A DNA stretch of 56,575 bases from Chroococcus sp. FPU101. GTDB lineage: Bacteria > Cyanobacteriota > Cyanobacteriia > Cyanobacteriales > Microcystaceae. Every line of letters starts with the position of its first letter. Position 1 is the stretch's first letter. Both the position numbers and the translations under genes were made by a program. The notes beneath the pieces are model-generated. The model was given only the letters and a program-made list of their open reading frames with translations. It was not told the DNA's origin and made no database searches. Shown here piece after piece: positions 33,366-43,115 of the stretch. The stretch spans positions 1-56,575 of the forward strand of contig NZ_BLJI01000030.1 in the NCBI RefSeq assembly GCF_017312365.1, written 5' to 3'.

Positions 33366-34118
33366 TTACGTGGTTCCTAGATTAAAATAATCGATCGCTT
33401 CTAAAATACCCCAAGCATAGGACGATTTAGCAAAGTAATGATTAGCTGTACCCGATTGACTGTACCATTGTGCTAACTCGTTTTGAGCATTATTGACAAT
33501 CACGCCACGAGTACCATGTTGATATAAACTCAAATCATTACCAGAATCCCCACAAACTAAGGTTTGATTTAGTGGTATTTGTAGCTTTTCACGCAAATAC
33601 ATCGCCGCAATCCCTTTATCCGTTGTTTGAGGCAAAATATCAATATCCCGACCACTACTAAAAATAATTTTTGCTGAAATGCCCAATTGTAAAATCTGTT
33701 CGTGTACCGTATTCAAAATAGCGGGCTTAGTGTTAGGATGAAGGCAAAAACTAACTTTCCAAGGATTTTGTTCGGGTTCAATTTGCGGTAATAATTGCGG
33801 AAATTTTTGTGTAACCTGAACGACACCATTGCGATCCCATTGCTGAGAGATTTGAGTTGCCCAATGATAATCTAATATTCCTTGATGATAAATTTCACTG
33901 CCAACACCCGTAATGAGATAGTCGGGTGTCAGCAAAGGTTCTCCAGTTAATAACCAAAAGTTTCGCATTTCTCGAGCAACTGAACAAAAAGAGCGTCCTG
34001 TTGCATATACTAGATAGAAACGATCGCGTTTTTCTTTAAGAGTCTGTTGGAGTGCGATCGTAGCAGCGTCATCTCCTATCCAAGTATTATCTAAATCAGA
34101 GATGATAAGAAATTTCAC
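33366..34118 (-). CDS. Sucrose-phosphate phosphatase
   Basis: A 250-residue HAD-family hydrolase. SDLDNTWIG (7-15) holds the nucleophile and acid Asp, ATGRSF the second motif, and CGDSGNDLSLY the metal-binding motif. The cap and length match cyanobacterial/plant SPP, which makes sucrose from sucrose-6-phosphate, a compatible solute in cyanobacteria. It is divergent from invertase with a 67-base gap, so synthesis and breakdown of sucrose are next to each other. Confidence 0.9.
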   Translation of the reverse strand: MKFLIISDLDNTWIGDDAATIALQQTLKEKRDRFYLVYATGRSFCSVAREMRNFWLLTGEPLLTPDYLITGVGSEIYHQGILDYHWATQISQQWDRNGVVQVTQKFPQLLPQIEPEQNPWKVSFCLHPNTKPAILNTVHEQILQLGISAKIIFSSGRDIDILPQTTDKGIAAMYLREKLQIPLNQTLVCGDSGNDLSLYQHGTRGVIVNNAQNELAQWYSQSGTANHYFAKSSYAWGILEAIDYFNLGTT

Positions 34119-34185
34119 AACTCAAAAATTCATATAATAAAGATTACAAACACAAGATAACATATCGGTTCATCAAACACCAGTT

Positions 34186-35634
34186 ATGAAGGAACAAAGC
34201 GTTATTGATGCAGCGCGCTCTCTTCTGTATGATCAAGCTTTAGTTAAATTTCAGGGTAGATACGTGGGAACCGTTGCGGCAATTCCTCGACACGCTGGAC
34301 AAGACTTAAATTATAACGAAATTTTTATACGGGATAATGTCCCGACGATGATTTATCTACTTTTAGATGGTCAAGGAGAAATTGTACGTCATTTCTTAGA
34401 TACTTGTTTAGAATTACAAAGTCAAAAATTTCCCACTGTTGGGATTTTTCCCACCAGTTTTGTTGACATTCATGGTGAGATAAAAGTAGATTATGGACAA
34501 CGTGCAATCGGGCGAGTTTGTTCGATTGATGCTTCTTTATGGTGGCCAATTCTTGCTTATATATATGTACAGTGGACGGGGGATAAAGAATGGGTAACTA
34601 ATTCAAAAGTTCAGTTAGGTATACAGAAGTTTTTAGACTTATTTCTTCATCCTGGATTTAGAGATGCACCGACGCTTTATGTTCCCGATGGTGCCTTTAT
34701 GATTGATCGACCTTTAGATGTTTGGGGAAGTCCTTTAGAAATTCAAGCTTTGTTATATGGTGCGCTTAAAAGTTCGGCGGCTTTAATTGCTATTGATTTA
34801 GAACATAAAGACTATTTTAATCAAGGAAATGCTTTATTTGAACCTTTTATTCAACAACAATTTTATCAATTAAATTTAAGTATTAATTGGTTAAAAAACC
34901 TGAGAAATTATTTATTAAAACACTATTGGATTAATAGCAATATTGTACAAACCTTACGCCGTAGACCAACCGAACAATATGGCGATCGCATTGTTAATGA
35001 ATATAATATACACACTGAAACAATTCCCAATTGGTTACAAGAATGGTTAGGTCAAGAAGGAGGCTATTTAATCGGCAATATCCGAACAGGAAGACCCGAT
35101 TTTCGCTTTTTTAGTTTAGGAAATTGTTTAGGAGCAATTTTTGATGTAATGAGTAATGCTCAACAGTCTTCGTTTTTTCAATTAATCATTAAAAATCAAA
35201 GCCAATTACTCTCAGAAATGCCTCTTAGGATTTGTCATCCACCCATTGAAGATATTGACTGGAAAAGTCAAACTGGATATGATCGAAAAAACTTACCTTG
35301 GTCTTATCATAATGGTGGACATTGGCCCTGTTTATTTTGGTTTTTAGTCTTAGCTGTTTTACGGCAAAAAGACAAAACAGAGGAAATGGAGCAATTATTA
35401 AATATCTATTATGAATTATTATTGCAGAGATTACCTAAACAACAATGGGCAGAATATTTCGATGGGCCTACAGGTTTATGGATAGGACAACAAGCGAGAT
35501 CTAATCAAACTTGGACAATTGTTGGCTTTTTATTAGCACATCATTTTCTTAAAGTCAATCCCGAAGATAGTAAGATCATGAATTTACCAAGTTTAATGTT
35601 TTTGCAGCAGTTAAATACGATTAATTTATTTTAA
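34186..35634 (+). CDS. Alkaline/neutral invertase (GH100)
   Basis: A 482-residue cytosolic invertase. It has GTVAAIPRHAGQDLNYNEIFIRDNVPT and VDYGQRAIGRVCSIDASLWWPIL-type regions, CLGAIFDVMS and the C-terminal TWTIVGFLLAHHF. No signal peptide. It hydrolyses sucrose to glucose and fructose. Divergent from the sucrose-phosphate phosphatase gene and followed after 6 bases by a K+-channel-type gene. Confidence 0.92.
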   Translation: MKEQSVIDAARSLLYDQALVKFQGRYVGTVAAIPRHAGQDLNYNEIFIRDNVPTMIYLLLDGQGEIVRHFLDTCLELQSQKFPTVGIFPTSFVDIHGEIKVDYGQRAIGRVCSIDASLWWPILAYIYVQWTGDKEWVTNSKVQLGIQKFLDLFLHPGFRDAPTLYVPDGAFMIDRPLDVWGSPLEIQALLYGALKSSAALIAIDLEHKDYFNQGNALFEPFIQQQFYQLNLSINWLKNLRNYLLKHYWINSNIVQTLRRRPTEQYGDRIVNEYNIHTETIPNWLQEWLGQEGGYLIGNIRTGRPDFRFFSLGNCLGAIFDVMSNAQQSSFFQLIIKNQSQLLSEMPLRICHPPIEDIDWKSQTGYDRKNLPWSYHNGGHWPCLFWFLVLAVLRQKDKTEEMEQLLNIYYELLLQRLPKQQWAEYFDGPTGLWIGQQARSNQTWTIVGFLLAHHFLKVNPEDSKIMNLPSLMFLQQLNTINLF

Positions 35635-35640
35635 AAAATA

Positions 35641-37641
35641 ATGCAACAACTCAACCAACAATCATTAGATTACTTTCTAGTCTGCGGTTTGGGAAGTTTA
35701 GGACAGTATTGTGTTGTTGCACTAAAAGAATTTAATATACCTGTTATTGCGATTGAATGTAGCAGACCAAATAATTGGGAAATTCCCAATTTAGTCGATT
35801 TATTGGATGATTTAATCATCGGAGATTGTCGTCAACAAAATATTTTAGAACAAGCCAAAATTCAACGCTGTCGGGCTGCATTGTTAGTAACATCTAGTGA
35901 AGAAGTGAATACCGCAACGGCTTTAATTGTCCGTCAACTCAATTCTAAAACTCGCTTAATTGTTCGATCAGCAAAAGAAAATTTTAACGACTTATTAGGC
36001 AAACATTTAGGTAATTTTATTGCCTACGAACCCACAGAATTACCCGCAACCACCTTCGCTTTAGCCGCATTAGGAACAGAACTGATCGGCTTTTTTACTT
36101 TAGATCAACAACGATTACAAGTTATTCAGCGACAGATTAAATCTAATGATCCTTGGTGCTATAATCGTCTTTTACATGACATCAATACGCGAACCCGTAA
36201 TCTTTTAAACTATATAGCAGACGGACAAACTTTAAAAAATAACTTTCATCAATGGGAATCAGAAAATATAATTAACCCTGGTGATACTCTCGCTTATCTT
36301 GAAATTGTAGAGCAATTGACTTTTTTTGAAGAATCAACACCACAAAAACCAATAAGCAAAAAAATGTCTTCAATGATTCCAGCTTGGAAAAAATACAAAA
36401 ATTTTCTCCAAGATTTTTGGAAACTCAATTTACAACAACAAATTAGACGAGTTGCTTTATTTTCGGGAATCATTGTTATTTTGCTACTCATTATCGGAAC
36501 TTTTCTAATACATCAAGTTACGCCAAAGCTAGATTTATTATCGTCATTTTTTATTACTGCAATTTTTCTTTTAGGTGGGTACGGCGATATTTTTGGCGGT
36601 TTTGAAGCGATTACAGATGTACCCCATTGGTTACAAGGATTTGGTTTATTATTATCTTTTGCAGGTACAGGATTTGTTGGGGTTTTATATGCTTTACTAA
36701 CAGAAGCACTTTTATCAACTAAATTTGAATTTACTAGACAACGTCCACCCATTCCTAAGCAAGATCATATCGTTGTTATTGGACTCGGTAGAGTGGGACA
36801 AGCTATTACAAATATCCTACAAGAATTCAAACAATCTTTAATTGGTGTTTCTTTTAATTTAGATCTAGAACAGCGAATGTTACCCGATATTCCCTTAATT
36901 GCTACTCAACAAAAAGATGCTTTAACTAAGATTAATGTAGAAACAGCTAAAAGTGTTGTAATTGTAACGCCCGATGATATTGTTAATTTAGAAGTCGCTC
37001 TGATGATCTATCAAAAAAATCCAAATTGTAATTTAGTAATACGAACATCAGGTAGTAATTTAACTTATTTAACTCAACTGTTACCTAAAGTCCAAGTTTT
37101 AGAAACCTATAAAGTAGCTGCGGAGGCGTTCGCAGGTGCTGCATTTGGTGAAAATATTATCTCTCTTTTTCGGTTAAATCATCAAACCATTTTAGTTACT
37201 GAATATAACATTGAAACAGGTGATACATTAAACGGGTTATTACTCTCAGAAGTTGCTTATGGTTATGATGTCATTCCAATTTTGCACCAAAAACAAAATA
37301 ATTCATCACATTTGATGCCATCAGAAGATATTAAACTATCAGTCGGCGATCGCATGGTTATTTTAGCCACTCCAGAAGGTTTACAACGAGTCGAAAAAGG
37401 ATTTAACCATATTAAACCGAAAACTTGTCAAGTCCGTATTAATACAATTTTTGGACAAGATGCGATTTTTGAGGGAGCAAATGCAATTTCTCGTATTTCT
37501 GGATATCCACTAAATAAAACAAGAGAAATGATGATTCATCTTCCTGCTACTCTACCTCCTCCTTTGTATAAATTACAAGCTCAAAGATTAGTCAGAGCCT
37601 TAATGAAAACAGGAGTTAACGCAGAAATCATCCAAAATTAG
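35641..37641 (+). CDS. Two-RCK potassium channel-like protein
   Basis: 666 residues. An N-terminal Rossmann domain (FLVCGLGSLGQY, 12-23; TrkA-N) is followed by a short pore unit with TM1 about 271-291, filter region GGYGD (312-316) and TM2 about 331-353. Then comes a second RCK domain (VVIGLGRVGQA, 378-388) and TrkA-C regions. The usual filter TVGYGD is replaced by LGGYGD, so conductance or selectivity may differ. The N-terminal extra RCK before the pore is unusual for bacterial channels. 6 bases after the invertase, likely one transcript. Confidence 0.85.
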   Translation: MQQLNQQSLDYFLVCGLGSLGQYCVVALKEFNIPVIAIECSRPNNWEIPNLVDLLDDLIIGDCRQQNILEQAKIQRCRAALLVTSSEEVNTATALIVRQLNSKTRLIVRSAKENFNDLLGKHLGNFIAYEPTELPATTFALAALGTELIGFFTLDQQRLQVIQRQIKSNDPWCYNRLLHDINTRTRNLLNYIADGQTLKNNFHQWESENIINPGDTLAYLEIVEQLTFFEESTPQKPISKKMSSMIPAWKKYKNFLQDFWKLNLQQQIRRVALFSGIIVILLLIIGTFLIHQVTPKLDLLSSFFITAIFLLGGYGDIFGGFEAITDVPHWLQGFGLLLSFAGTGFVGVLYALLTEALLSTKFEFTRQRPPIPKQDHIVVIGLGRVGQAITNILQEFKQSLIGVSFNLDLEQRMLPDIPLIATQQKDALTKINVETAKSVVIVTPDDIVNLEVALMIYQKNPNCNLVIRTSGSNLTYLTQLLPKVQVLETYKVAAEAFAGAAFGENIISLFRLNHQTILVTEYNIETGDTLNGLLLSEVAYGYDVIPILHQKQNNSSHLMPSEDIKLSVGDRMVILATPEGLQRVEKGFNHIKPKTCQVRINTIFGQDAIFEGANAISRISGYPLNKTREMMIHLPATLPPPLYKLQAQRLVRALMKTGVNAEIIQN

Positions 37642-37646
37642 ATATC

Positions 37647-37973
37647 TTACCGCCAAATTTCTCTTAACAATTCTTGAAACCTAAAACGCGATACTTGTTC
37701 GTCTTCGGAGGATAAATCACCTTTAGATAAATGAGATAACAGAGGAATTAATTCTGTATCTAAAGCGGGACGAAAAAAACTAAACGGAAAAATCAGATCC
37801 GAAACACAACGAACATCAAAAACCTCTTGAACATCATCATCTGAGTGAACAACTAACAATAAAGGACGAACCCAACAAGATTCTCGCTGGGTAATCACTT
37901 GAATCACCTCACTATAAAGCCAATAATTTTGATGTTCTAAACAAACAATTTGAGAAGAATAAAATTGCTCCAT
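37647..37973 (-). CDS. Conserved cyanobacterial hypothetical protein
   Basis: A 108-residue soluble protein (LEHQNYWLYSEVIQVITQR, then CWVRPLLL, VFDVRCVSDLIFP, and FRFQELLREIWR). I know of no function. It begins 17 bases after the RNase II stop and is probably co-transcribed, so a link to RNA metabolism is possible but unproven. Confidence 0.7.
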   Translation of the reverse strand: MEQFYSSQIVCLEHQNYWLYSEVIQVITQRESCWVRPLLLVVHSDDDVQEVFDVRCVSDLIFPFSFFRPALDTELIPLLSHLSKGDLSSEDEQVSRFRFQELLREIWR

Positions 37974-37990
37974 AATGCTAAGAATTTGTC

Positions 37991-40003
37991 TTAACTAGCA
38001 GTAGAAGAAACTTCACGATTGAGCATTTCTCGAAAACGCACTTCATCCCGATGAGGATCAGCATTTTTAACTTGTAAACTCATGCGATCGCCCAAGGAGA
38101 CAGGTCGTTCAAAACGATGGGGTAATTCTAAGCCTAATTCTTCAAGCAGAATTAACCCTAAATTTTCCTCCTCTCTTAACCAACGTAATAACAACGCTTG
38201 CCAAACTTCATTTTCATGGCGACGTAGGAACTCTAGACTCCAATAGCGGTTAGTTTGACGTTCGACAGAAGAGGCTTCTTGTGCAGACGAGGTAACACTG
38301 TAAAGAATTTCTTGCATCTGTTCTTTCGTAAATGGCAGTTGATCCCCTCGTAAATGCGCCTTAATCTGAAAATGCGCTAATAAATCAGTATAACGACGAA
38401 TGGGCGAAGTCACTTGCGTATAGGTATCTAACCCTAAACTGGTGTGACGACTCGGTGTAACCCCCATTTCGCTACGAGGCATACAACGACGCAACGCACA
38501 GGAACGCACAGGCCCCGCAGGCAGTTGCAATAATTCTTCATCTGAGGGAAGTTCAGGTTGAGGTTGTCCTCGAAATGGTACTGGAATATTATGTGTTTGG
38601 CAATACCGCCCGCCGACTTCTCCCGCTAGGATCATCATTTCTGCGACTAATTGGCGCGAGGGAGAAACTTCTAAAATTTCTACCGTAATCTCATCATTAT
38701 TTTTAACTTTTATTAACGGTTCTGGCATCTGAATATTGATCGCGCCTTGAGACTTGCGCCATTGATGCCGTAGTTTCGCCGACTTATCTAAAACTTTTAT
38801 TTCTCGTTCGGCTTTAATATCCATCAACAACATCTCATCAACATCGTGATAGGTGAGACGGTAAGTCGGTTTAACCTGTGTCACTTGAATTTGATAGGAC
38901 TGAACGCCCCCCGTTTCGTCTAAAATCACACCGAAACTAACCGCAGGACAAAGTTGACCTTGAACTAAACTCATTGGCCCTGTGGCTAATTCTGAAGGGA
39001 ACATGGGGATCATTCCCGTTGGTAGATATAAACTGGTACTACGCTTTCTTGCTTCGAGATCCAGTGAATCATTAGGCGAAACCAAACGAGAAGGATCGGC
39101 AATATGAATCCACAGCCTAACTTGTCCATTTTCTAAATATTCTACACTTAATCCATCGTCAATCTCTTCGGTACTTTCATCATCAATCGTGTAAATTTTG
39201 AGATGAGTTAGATCCAGACGGTTATGTGGATCAGGTGGAGGAGACTGCAAACATTTGTGAGCCACTTCGAGTACCTTTTTCGGAAAGTGAACGGGATAAG
39301 AACTACGTCTAAGAAAGAGATTTTCGTGAGGACTCCACCATCCTATTTCAACCAGCAACTCAAAAGTTGCTTCGGGAGATTGCGATCGTCCAATTGTTGC
39401 CAGAATATCTTGTACTGTATTAGATTTTTGCTCTGGCTGCAAAACAAATCTTTCAAGAGCTTCAAAGCGAGTGCGATCGCTTTCCATCCATTCTACTTTT
39501 TCTTGTGCTAAGGCTTGTTTGACTCTTTTCAAAAAGCCCTCTTTTTCGTGTAAACGCTGTTGTTCTACTTCTAATTGATGTTTAATTTCTTCTACTTGTG
39601 TCGTCGAACGCGGTTCATAACCTTCACCTTTGCGTTTGAAATAGATCTTATCTTCGGCTAATAGACTATGTGCCGCATAACAAACGACTGGCGTTTTTTG
39701 TGAAAACAGTAATTGTGCTAAATCATCGGGTGTTACTGCTTGTCCGTCTTCTACTAATAATTCCCAAGCAACCTCTAGACTATCGGGGTCAATATAAGGC
39801 TGTGCTTGCTGGACAAAACCACAAATTTCAGAAGATTTATAAAGACCGCCTCTAACTTGATATTCGACGCGCTGAGGACGTATTTTATGAGCTTGTCCCC
39901 CAGAGTCAATCACGATCCAGTCTTTTTTACCATCTGGGCGATCAACGACTGCTAAACGGCGTTCTCCCTGTAGTCTGATTTCTACCAGCGTTCCCTTATC
40001 CAC
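37991..40003 (-). CDS. rnb: Ribonuclease II family exoribonuclease
   Basis: A 670-residue RNB-domain protein. The catalytic Asp cluster is in IDDESTEEIDDGLS and the conserved HIADPSRLV and SPIRRYTDL motifs are present. An N-terminal SH3-like/cold-shock-type region and a coiled-coil-rich linker precede RNB, and the S1-like C terminus is short, as in the cyanobacterial/chloroplast RNase II-R form. It degrades RNA 3' to 5'. A short conserved gene follows on the same transcript. Confidence 0.93.
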   Translation of the reverse strand: MDKGTLVEIRLQGERRLAVVDRPDGKKDWIVIDSGGQAHKIRPQRVEYQVRGGLYKSSEICGFVQQAQPYIDPDSLEVAWELLVEDGQAVTPDDLAQLLFSQKTPVVCYAAHSLLAEDKIYFKRKGEGYEPRSTTQVEEIKHQLEVEQQRLHEKEGFLKRVKQALAQEKVEWMESDRTRFEALERFVLQPEQKSNTVQDILATIGRSQSPEATFELLVEIGWWSPHENLFLRRSSYPVHFPKKVLEVAHKCLQSPPPDPHNRLDLTHLKIYTIDDESTEEIDDGLSVEYLENGQVRLWIHIADPSRLVSPNDSLDLEARKRSTSLYLPTGMIPMFPSELATGPMSLVQGQLCPAVSFGVILDETGGVQSYQIQVTQVKPTYRLTYHDVDEMLLMDIKAEREIKVLDKSAKLRHQWRKSQGAINIQMPEPLIKVKNNDEITVEILEVSPSRQLVAEMMILAGEVGGRYCQTHNIPVPFRGQPQPELPSDEELLQLPAGPVRSCALRRCMPRSEMGVTPSRHTSLGLDTYTQVTSPIRRYTDLLAHFQIKAHLRGDQLPFTKEQMQEILYSVTSSAQEASSVERQTNRYWSLEFLRRHENEVWQALLLRWLREEENLGLILLEELGLELPHRFERPVSLGDRMSLQVKNADPHRDEVRFREMLNREVSSTAS

Positions 40004-40156
40004 ACACGTTCTGCTTATCTCTTTATAAAATGGATGCTTCTATACCAATTTATCATTGCTAAGGAACTACTGGCGACGAGAATCAGGTTATTTCATGAGT
40101 CAATACTAATATTAGAATTATACAAATCTCTGAAGATTGTCTTTAAATCAATACTT

Positions 40157-40882
40157 TTAAGGCTTTTCTAAAAGCTCAAAAGCATTTAAAAATGCTCGTG
40201 TTTGTCTGGGCAATGGATTTGCTTTTGGATAGCGCTCCCCTAAAGCATAAATTTTATCTTGAACTAGATAAACTCGCATTGTAATAACTTCTTCGGCGTT
40301 TTCAAAAGTCAGTTCTTGACCTGGAAAATTATCGATCGCAATAGAACGTTTTTGTTTTAACTCAAATTCCTTGCTGGGTGCAATTCTTTGCTGCATGGCT
40401 TCAAGCAATAGTTGAGGGTTGCTTATTTGTTCTTGAGTCAGAGAACGAGCGTAAGCCGCTACAAAACGCCGATCTTCGGCATTAGAGGCTAAAGTGCGAA
40501 AACTTAATGAACCCAAGGAAGTCTCTAAAATCACAGTTTCGTCAGATAAAACGCCTGGAGGCATCCAAAAAGAACTATTACCCTCCCTAAAAATTATAAA
40601 TTGCCAAGCGTTCGACTCAGAGCGAAGCGGAATGACATCACTGGGTGGACGTTGAAATAAAATCCGATCTTGTGAGCGTAAACGTCCAGTTTCAAAAAAA
40701 CTACGCATCTCGCTACCAGCATTCGGAGTAAGTTGAGTGAGAAGATTAAACGGACTATCCTCGATCTTCTCCTTAGTTAGACGAAAAGATTGGGCCTGAG
40801 TAGGCAGACATCCTAAACTTGCAAAGGTAAGATTGAATAAAAACGCTATCTGAAAAGATTGTAAAAGAAAATTTTTCACCAT
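40157..40882 (-). CDS. Secreted protein, unknown function (PsbP-like layout uncertain)
   Basis: A 241-residue protein when started at ATG 40882, which gives a normal signal peptide (MVKNFLLQSFQIAFLFNLTF, cleavage near AQS). A longer frame from 40939 would place 19 extra residues ahead of it. The mature part has an alpha/beta pattern (NAWQFIIFREGNSSFWMP, SFRTLASNAEDRRFVAAYA, AEEVITMRVYLVQDKIYALGER), ending LNAFELLEKP. That last pattern is like the periplasmic or lumenal 'MRV..V..RvY.L' proteins of cyanobacteria; function unknown. Confidence 0.65.
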   Translation of the reverse strand: MVKNFLLQSFQIAFLFNLTFASLGCLPTQAQSFRLTKEKIEDSPFNLLTQLTPNAGSEMRSFFETGRLRSQDRILFQRPPSDVIPLRSESNAWQFIIFREGNSSFWMPPGVLSDETVILETSLGSLSFRTLASNAEDRRFVAAYARSLTQEQISNPQLLLEAMQQRIAPSKEFELKQKRSIAIDNFPGQELTFENAEEVITMRVYLVQDKIYALGERYPKANPLPRQTRAFLNAFELLEKP

Positions 40883-41163
40883 GTTATTGCGGCTTGAGAT
40901 AACTATGATCAAGAATAACCCTTTAGCGTCATCAATCATTACGCTTTAGCTCAGGGATGAGTTTTGATGAAGAATTGTCTGTAATTAATGATGCGGCTTA
41001 AGTTATTGATCGCTGTCGTGCATAGGTGTTTTCTATTATACCATTTTTCGGGTATGAGAGAATTATGAAAATTTGTACGCTAATTACTACCTAAAGGCCG
41101 TATCTTTGAGGGCTGAAAAATCGATATCCTATAAAGTAAAGGCGAAGAAATTAAGAATGTTCT

Positions 41164-42159
41164 ATGTTTAACGAACTACTATTCAAACTGAGATCTGTAA
41201 TCAAACCGTTAATTAAACCGTTGGTTGCTGCTGGTTTACTTATATCCTTGGTATTAGGACATCCTAGCCAATCTTTAGCTGCTGGGACGGGTGGTAGGAT
41301 TGGTGGTGGAGGCTTTCGTGCGCCACGTATGGCCCCTTCGACTCGGATAGCACCTCCTAGTCGGACTTATCAACCTGTACCTGGTGGCGGATATGGTTAC
41401 GGATATGGCTACGGTGGTGGTGGGTTTGGTTTTCCTTTCCTTATTCCCATCGGTTTTGGCGGGTTTGGTAGTTTATTCAGTATTTTGATCTTTTTTGCGA
41501 TCGCAGGTTTCATCATTAGAACGATCCAAAATGTAGGTGCTGCTAATAATGATGGCTACATGACAACCAGTAGTCCTTATAATGTTTCTGTTGCTAAAGT
41601 ACAAGTGGGTTTACTTTCTAGCGCACGTTACTTACAAAAAGAACTGAACCAAATTGCTGAAACAGCCGACACAGGTACCGCTTCAGGACGTGCCGAACTC
41701 TTACAAGAATCGACTTTAGCTTTATTACGCCATCCTGAATACTGGGTGTATGGTTCAACTGAATCTCAACAAGCGGCTTTAAATAGTGCTGAAGCTAAGT
41801 TTAATCAATGGTCTTTAGCCGAACGCAGTAAATATCGTGCTGAAACTTTATCCAATGTCAATAATCAGCTTAAAGGGGCTTCACACCCTGCTTTAAACGC
41901 GAGTGGTGGGGAATTAGTACCTGTTGATGATGATAATGGTGAATACATTGTTGCTACCATTGTCGTCGGTGTTGATGGACGGCTTGAACTGCCCAAAGTC
42001 AATGATTCTCAAGATTTACAACAGGTGGTTAGACAACTTGGAAGCATTGGTAGCGATCGTCTACTAGCAGTTGAAATTCTTTGGAGTCCCCAAGCAGATG
42101 GAGACGCACTAACCAAAGATGACATCATTGCTCAATATCCGAATTTGACCTTAGTATAA
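41164..42159 (+). CDS. DUF1517 membrane protein, FLAP1-like
   Basis: 331 residues. Signal/anchor near residues 20-40, then a Gly-rich region (GGRIGGGGFRAP and GGGYGYGYGYGGGGFGF), one membrane segment (about 105-122), and a C-terminal DUF1517 domain (KVQVGLLSSARYLQKELNQ, EYIVATIVVGVDGRLELP, LLAVEILWSPQ). The plant relative FLAP1 tunes photosynthetic electron flow in fluctuating light; thylakoid location is likely. A strong terminator follows. Confidence 0.88.
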   Translation: MFNELLFKLRSVIKPLIKPLVAAGLLISLVLGHPSQSLAAGTGGRIGGGGFRAPRMAPSTRIAPPSRTYQPVPGGGYGYGYGYGGGGFGFPFLIPIGFGGFGSLFSILIFFAIAGFIIRTIQNVGAANNDGYMTTSSPYNVSVAKVQVGLLSSARYLQKELNQIAETADTGTASGRAELLQESTLALLRHPEYWVYGSTESQQAALNSAEAKFNQWSLAERSKYRAETLSNVNNQLKGASHPALNASGGELVPVDDDNGEYIVATIVVGVDGRLELPKVNDSQDLQQVVRQLGSIGSDRLLAVEILWSPQADGDALTKDDIIAQYPNLTLV

Positions 42160-42193
42160 TCGACTTTCTTTGTACAAAGAGTATAAATAGTTT

Positions 42194-42224
42194 TAGGGGT
42201 TGTAGTTCAGCCCCTATTTTTTTT
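42194..42224 (+). terminator. Intrinsic terminator of the DUF1517 gene
   Basis: TAGGGGTTG pairs with CAGCCCCTA (one T-G pair), with a short loop, followed by eight T (42217-42224). A textbook rho-independent terminator, 34 bases after the stop. Confidence 0.9.
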
Positions 42225-42578
42225 GTTTATTTTATGTTCAGGTTAAATTTTGTATAAATTTCTTGACAATAATAGAAACAAAATTGAATAGATAGCACTA
42301 GATATAGAGTTAAGTTCAAATGAACTATACAGAAGCTGTTTGAGTAACAAGAGCGTTTTAGTTCATTAAAAAGTGACGCATTTACTATTAATGTAATTAA
42401 ATCAAAAATGCTATGGCTCTAGCTTTTAAACTTTTATAGATTTTTTATTGATGAAGTTGCACTGATAGTTTTAGACAAAAATATATTAAATTAGTTAGCT
42501 TAAATAATTAACTATATAACTCTAGATTTAGGTTTTAAACTACTATTAATATAGATAAAATTAATTCTTCAACAACCT
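42225..42578. other. Gene-free AT-rich spacer
   Basis: About 350 bases with no reading frame of coding character, tRNA or known RNA. It contains a small palindrome (AGTTCAAATGAACT near 42314-42327). The stretch lies between two terminators, so an untranslated transcript ending at 42614 could start here, but no promoter stands out. Confidence 0.5.
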
Positions 42579-42614
42579 AAAAGTTACTTTATGATGGAGA
42601 AAAGCAACTTTTTT
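42579..42614 (+). terminator. Terminator-like hairpin just before a start codon
   Basis: AAAAGTT (42579-42585) pairs with AACTTTT, and an inner CTTT/AAAG stem extends it; a run of T follows (42609-42614). The ATG of the next gene is only 11 bases further on. It could be the end of a small RNA or an attenuator for the cupin-like gene. Confidence 0.55.
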
Positions 42615-42625
42615 ATTAGATAAAT

Positions 42626-43096
42626 ATGTTATTAAAAATACTAGAAAAATTAGGGCGTAAGCGCATTATCTACGATCGGGATGGCTCAAAACCGTATATG
42701 GAACGCTATTATTTACTATTTAAAGATAAACTAGCAGAAAGCGAATCGGCTAAAGCTTTACCCTTTAATTTAATGCTTCATAAAATCTGTTTGAGCGATC
42801 CAGATGACTTGCATGATCATCCTTGGTGGTATGCCACATTTATTTTAAAAGGTGGTTACTGGGAAATCACACCCAAAGGAAAATACTGGCGAGGTGCGGG
42901 ACATTTTAGAATACGTCCTCCTCATTCTCTACATCGTTTAGAAATTCCTGAAGATTCCCAAGGGTCTTGGAGTATATTTTTGCGTGGGCCAAAACAAAAA
43001 AACTGGGGATTTGTTAAACACGGAACATGGATCGAACATCGAAACTATTTAGAAGATCGACAAAAAGATCTATCATTGACGAGCGCACAAAAATAA
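42626..43096 (+). CDS. Cupin-like protein of unknown function
   Basis: A 156-residue soluble protein. HDHPWWYATFILKGGYWEI and FRIRPPHSLHRLEI have the spacing of cupin motifs 1 and 2 (metal-binding His around the jelly roll). Basic N terminus (KILEKLGRKRIIYDRDG). Similar small cupins occur in phages and bacteria without a known reaction; isomerase, dioxygenase or sugar-binding roles are all open. A terminator-like hairpin sits immediately upstream. Confidence 0.7.
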   Translation: MLLKILEKLGRKRIIYDRDGSKPYMERYYLLFKDKLAESESAKALPFNLMLHKICLSDPDDLHDHPWWYATFILKGGYWEITPKGKYWRGAGHFRIRPPHSLHRLEIPEDSQGSWSIFLRGPKQKNWGFVKHGTWIEHRNYLEDRQKDLSLTSAQK

Positions 43097-43115
43097 ACTC
43101 TGATCGTAGAATAAC

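Noticed and set aside
42314-42327. Small palindrome AGTTCAAATGAACT as a protein-binding site
   Set aside because: Short, in an AT-rich spacer, with no nearby gene start and no second copy.
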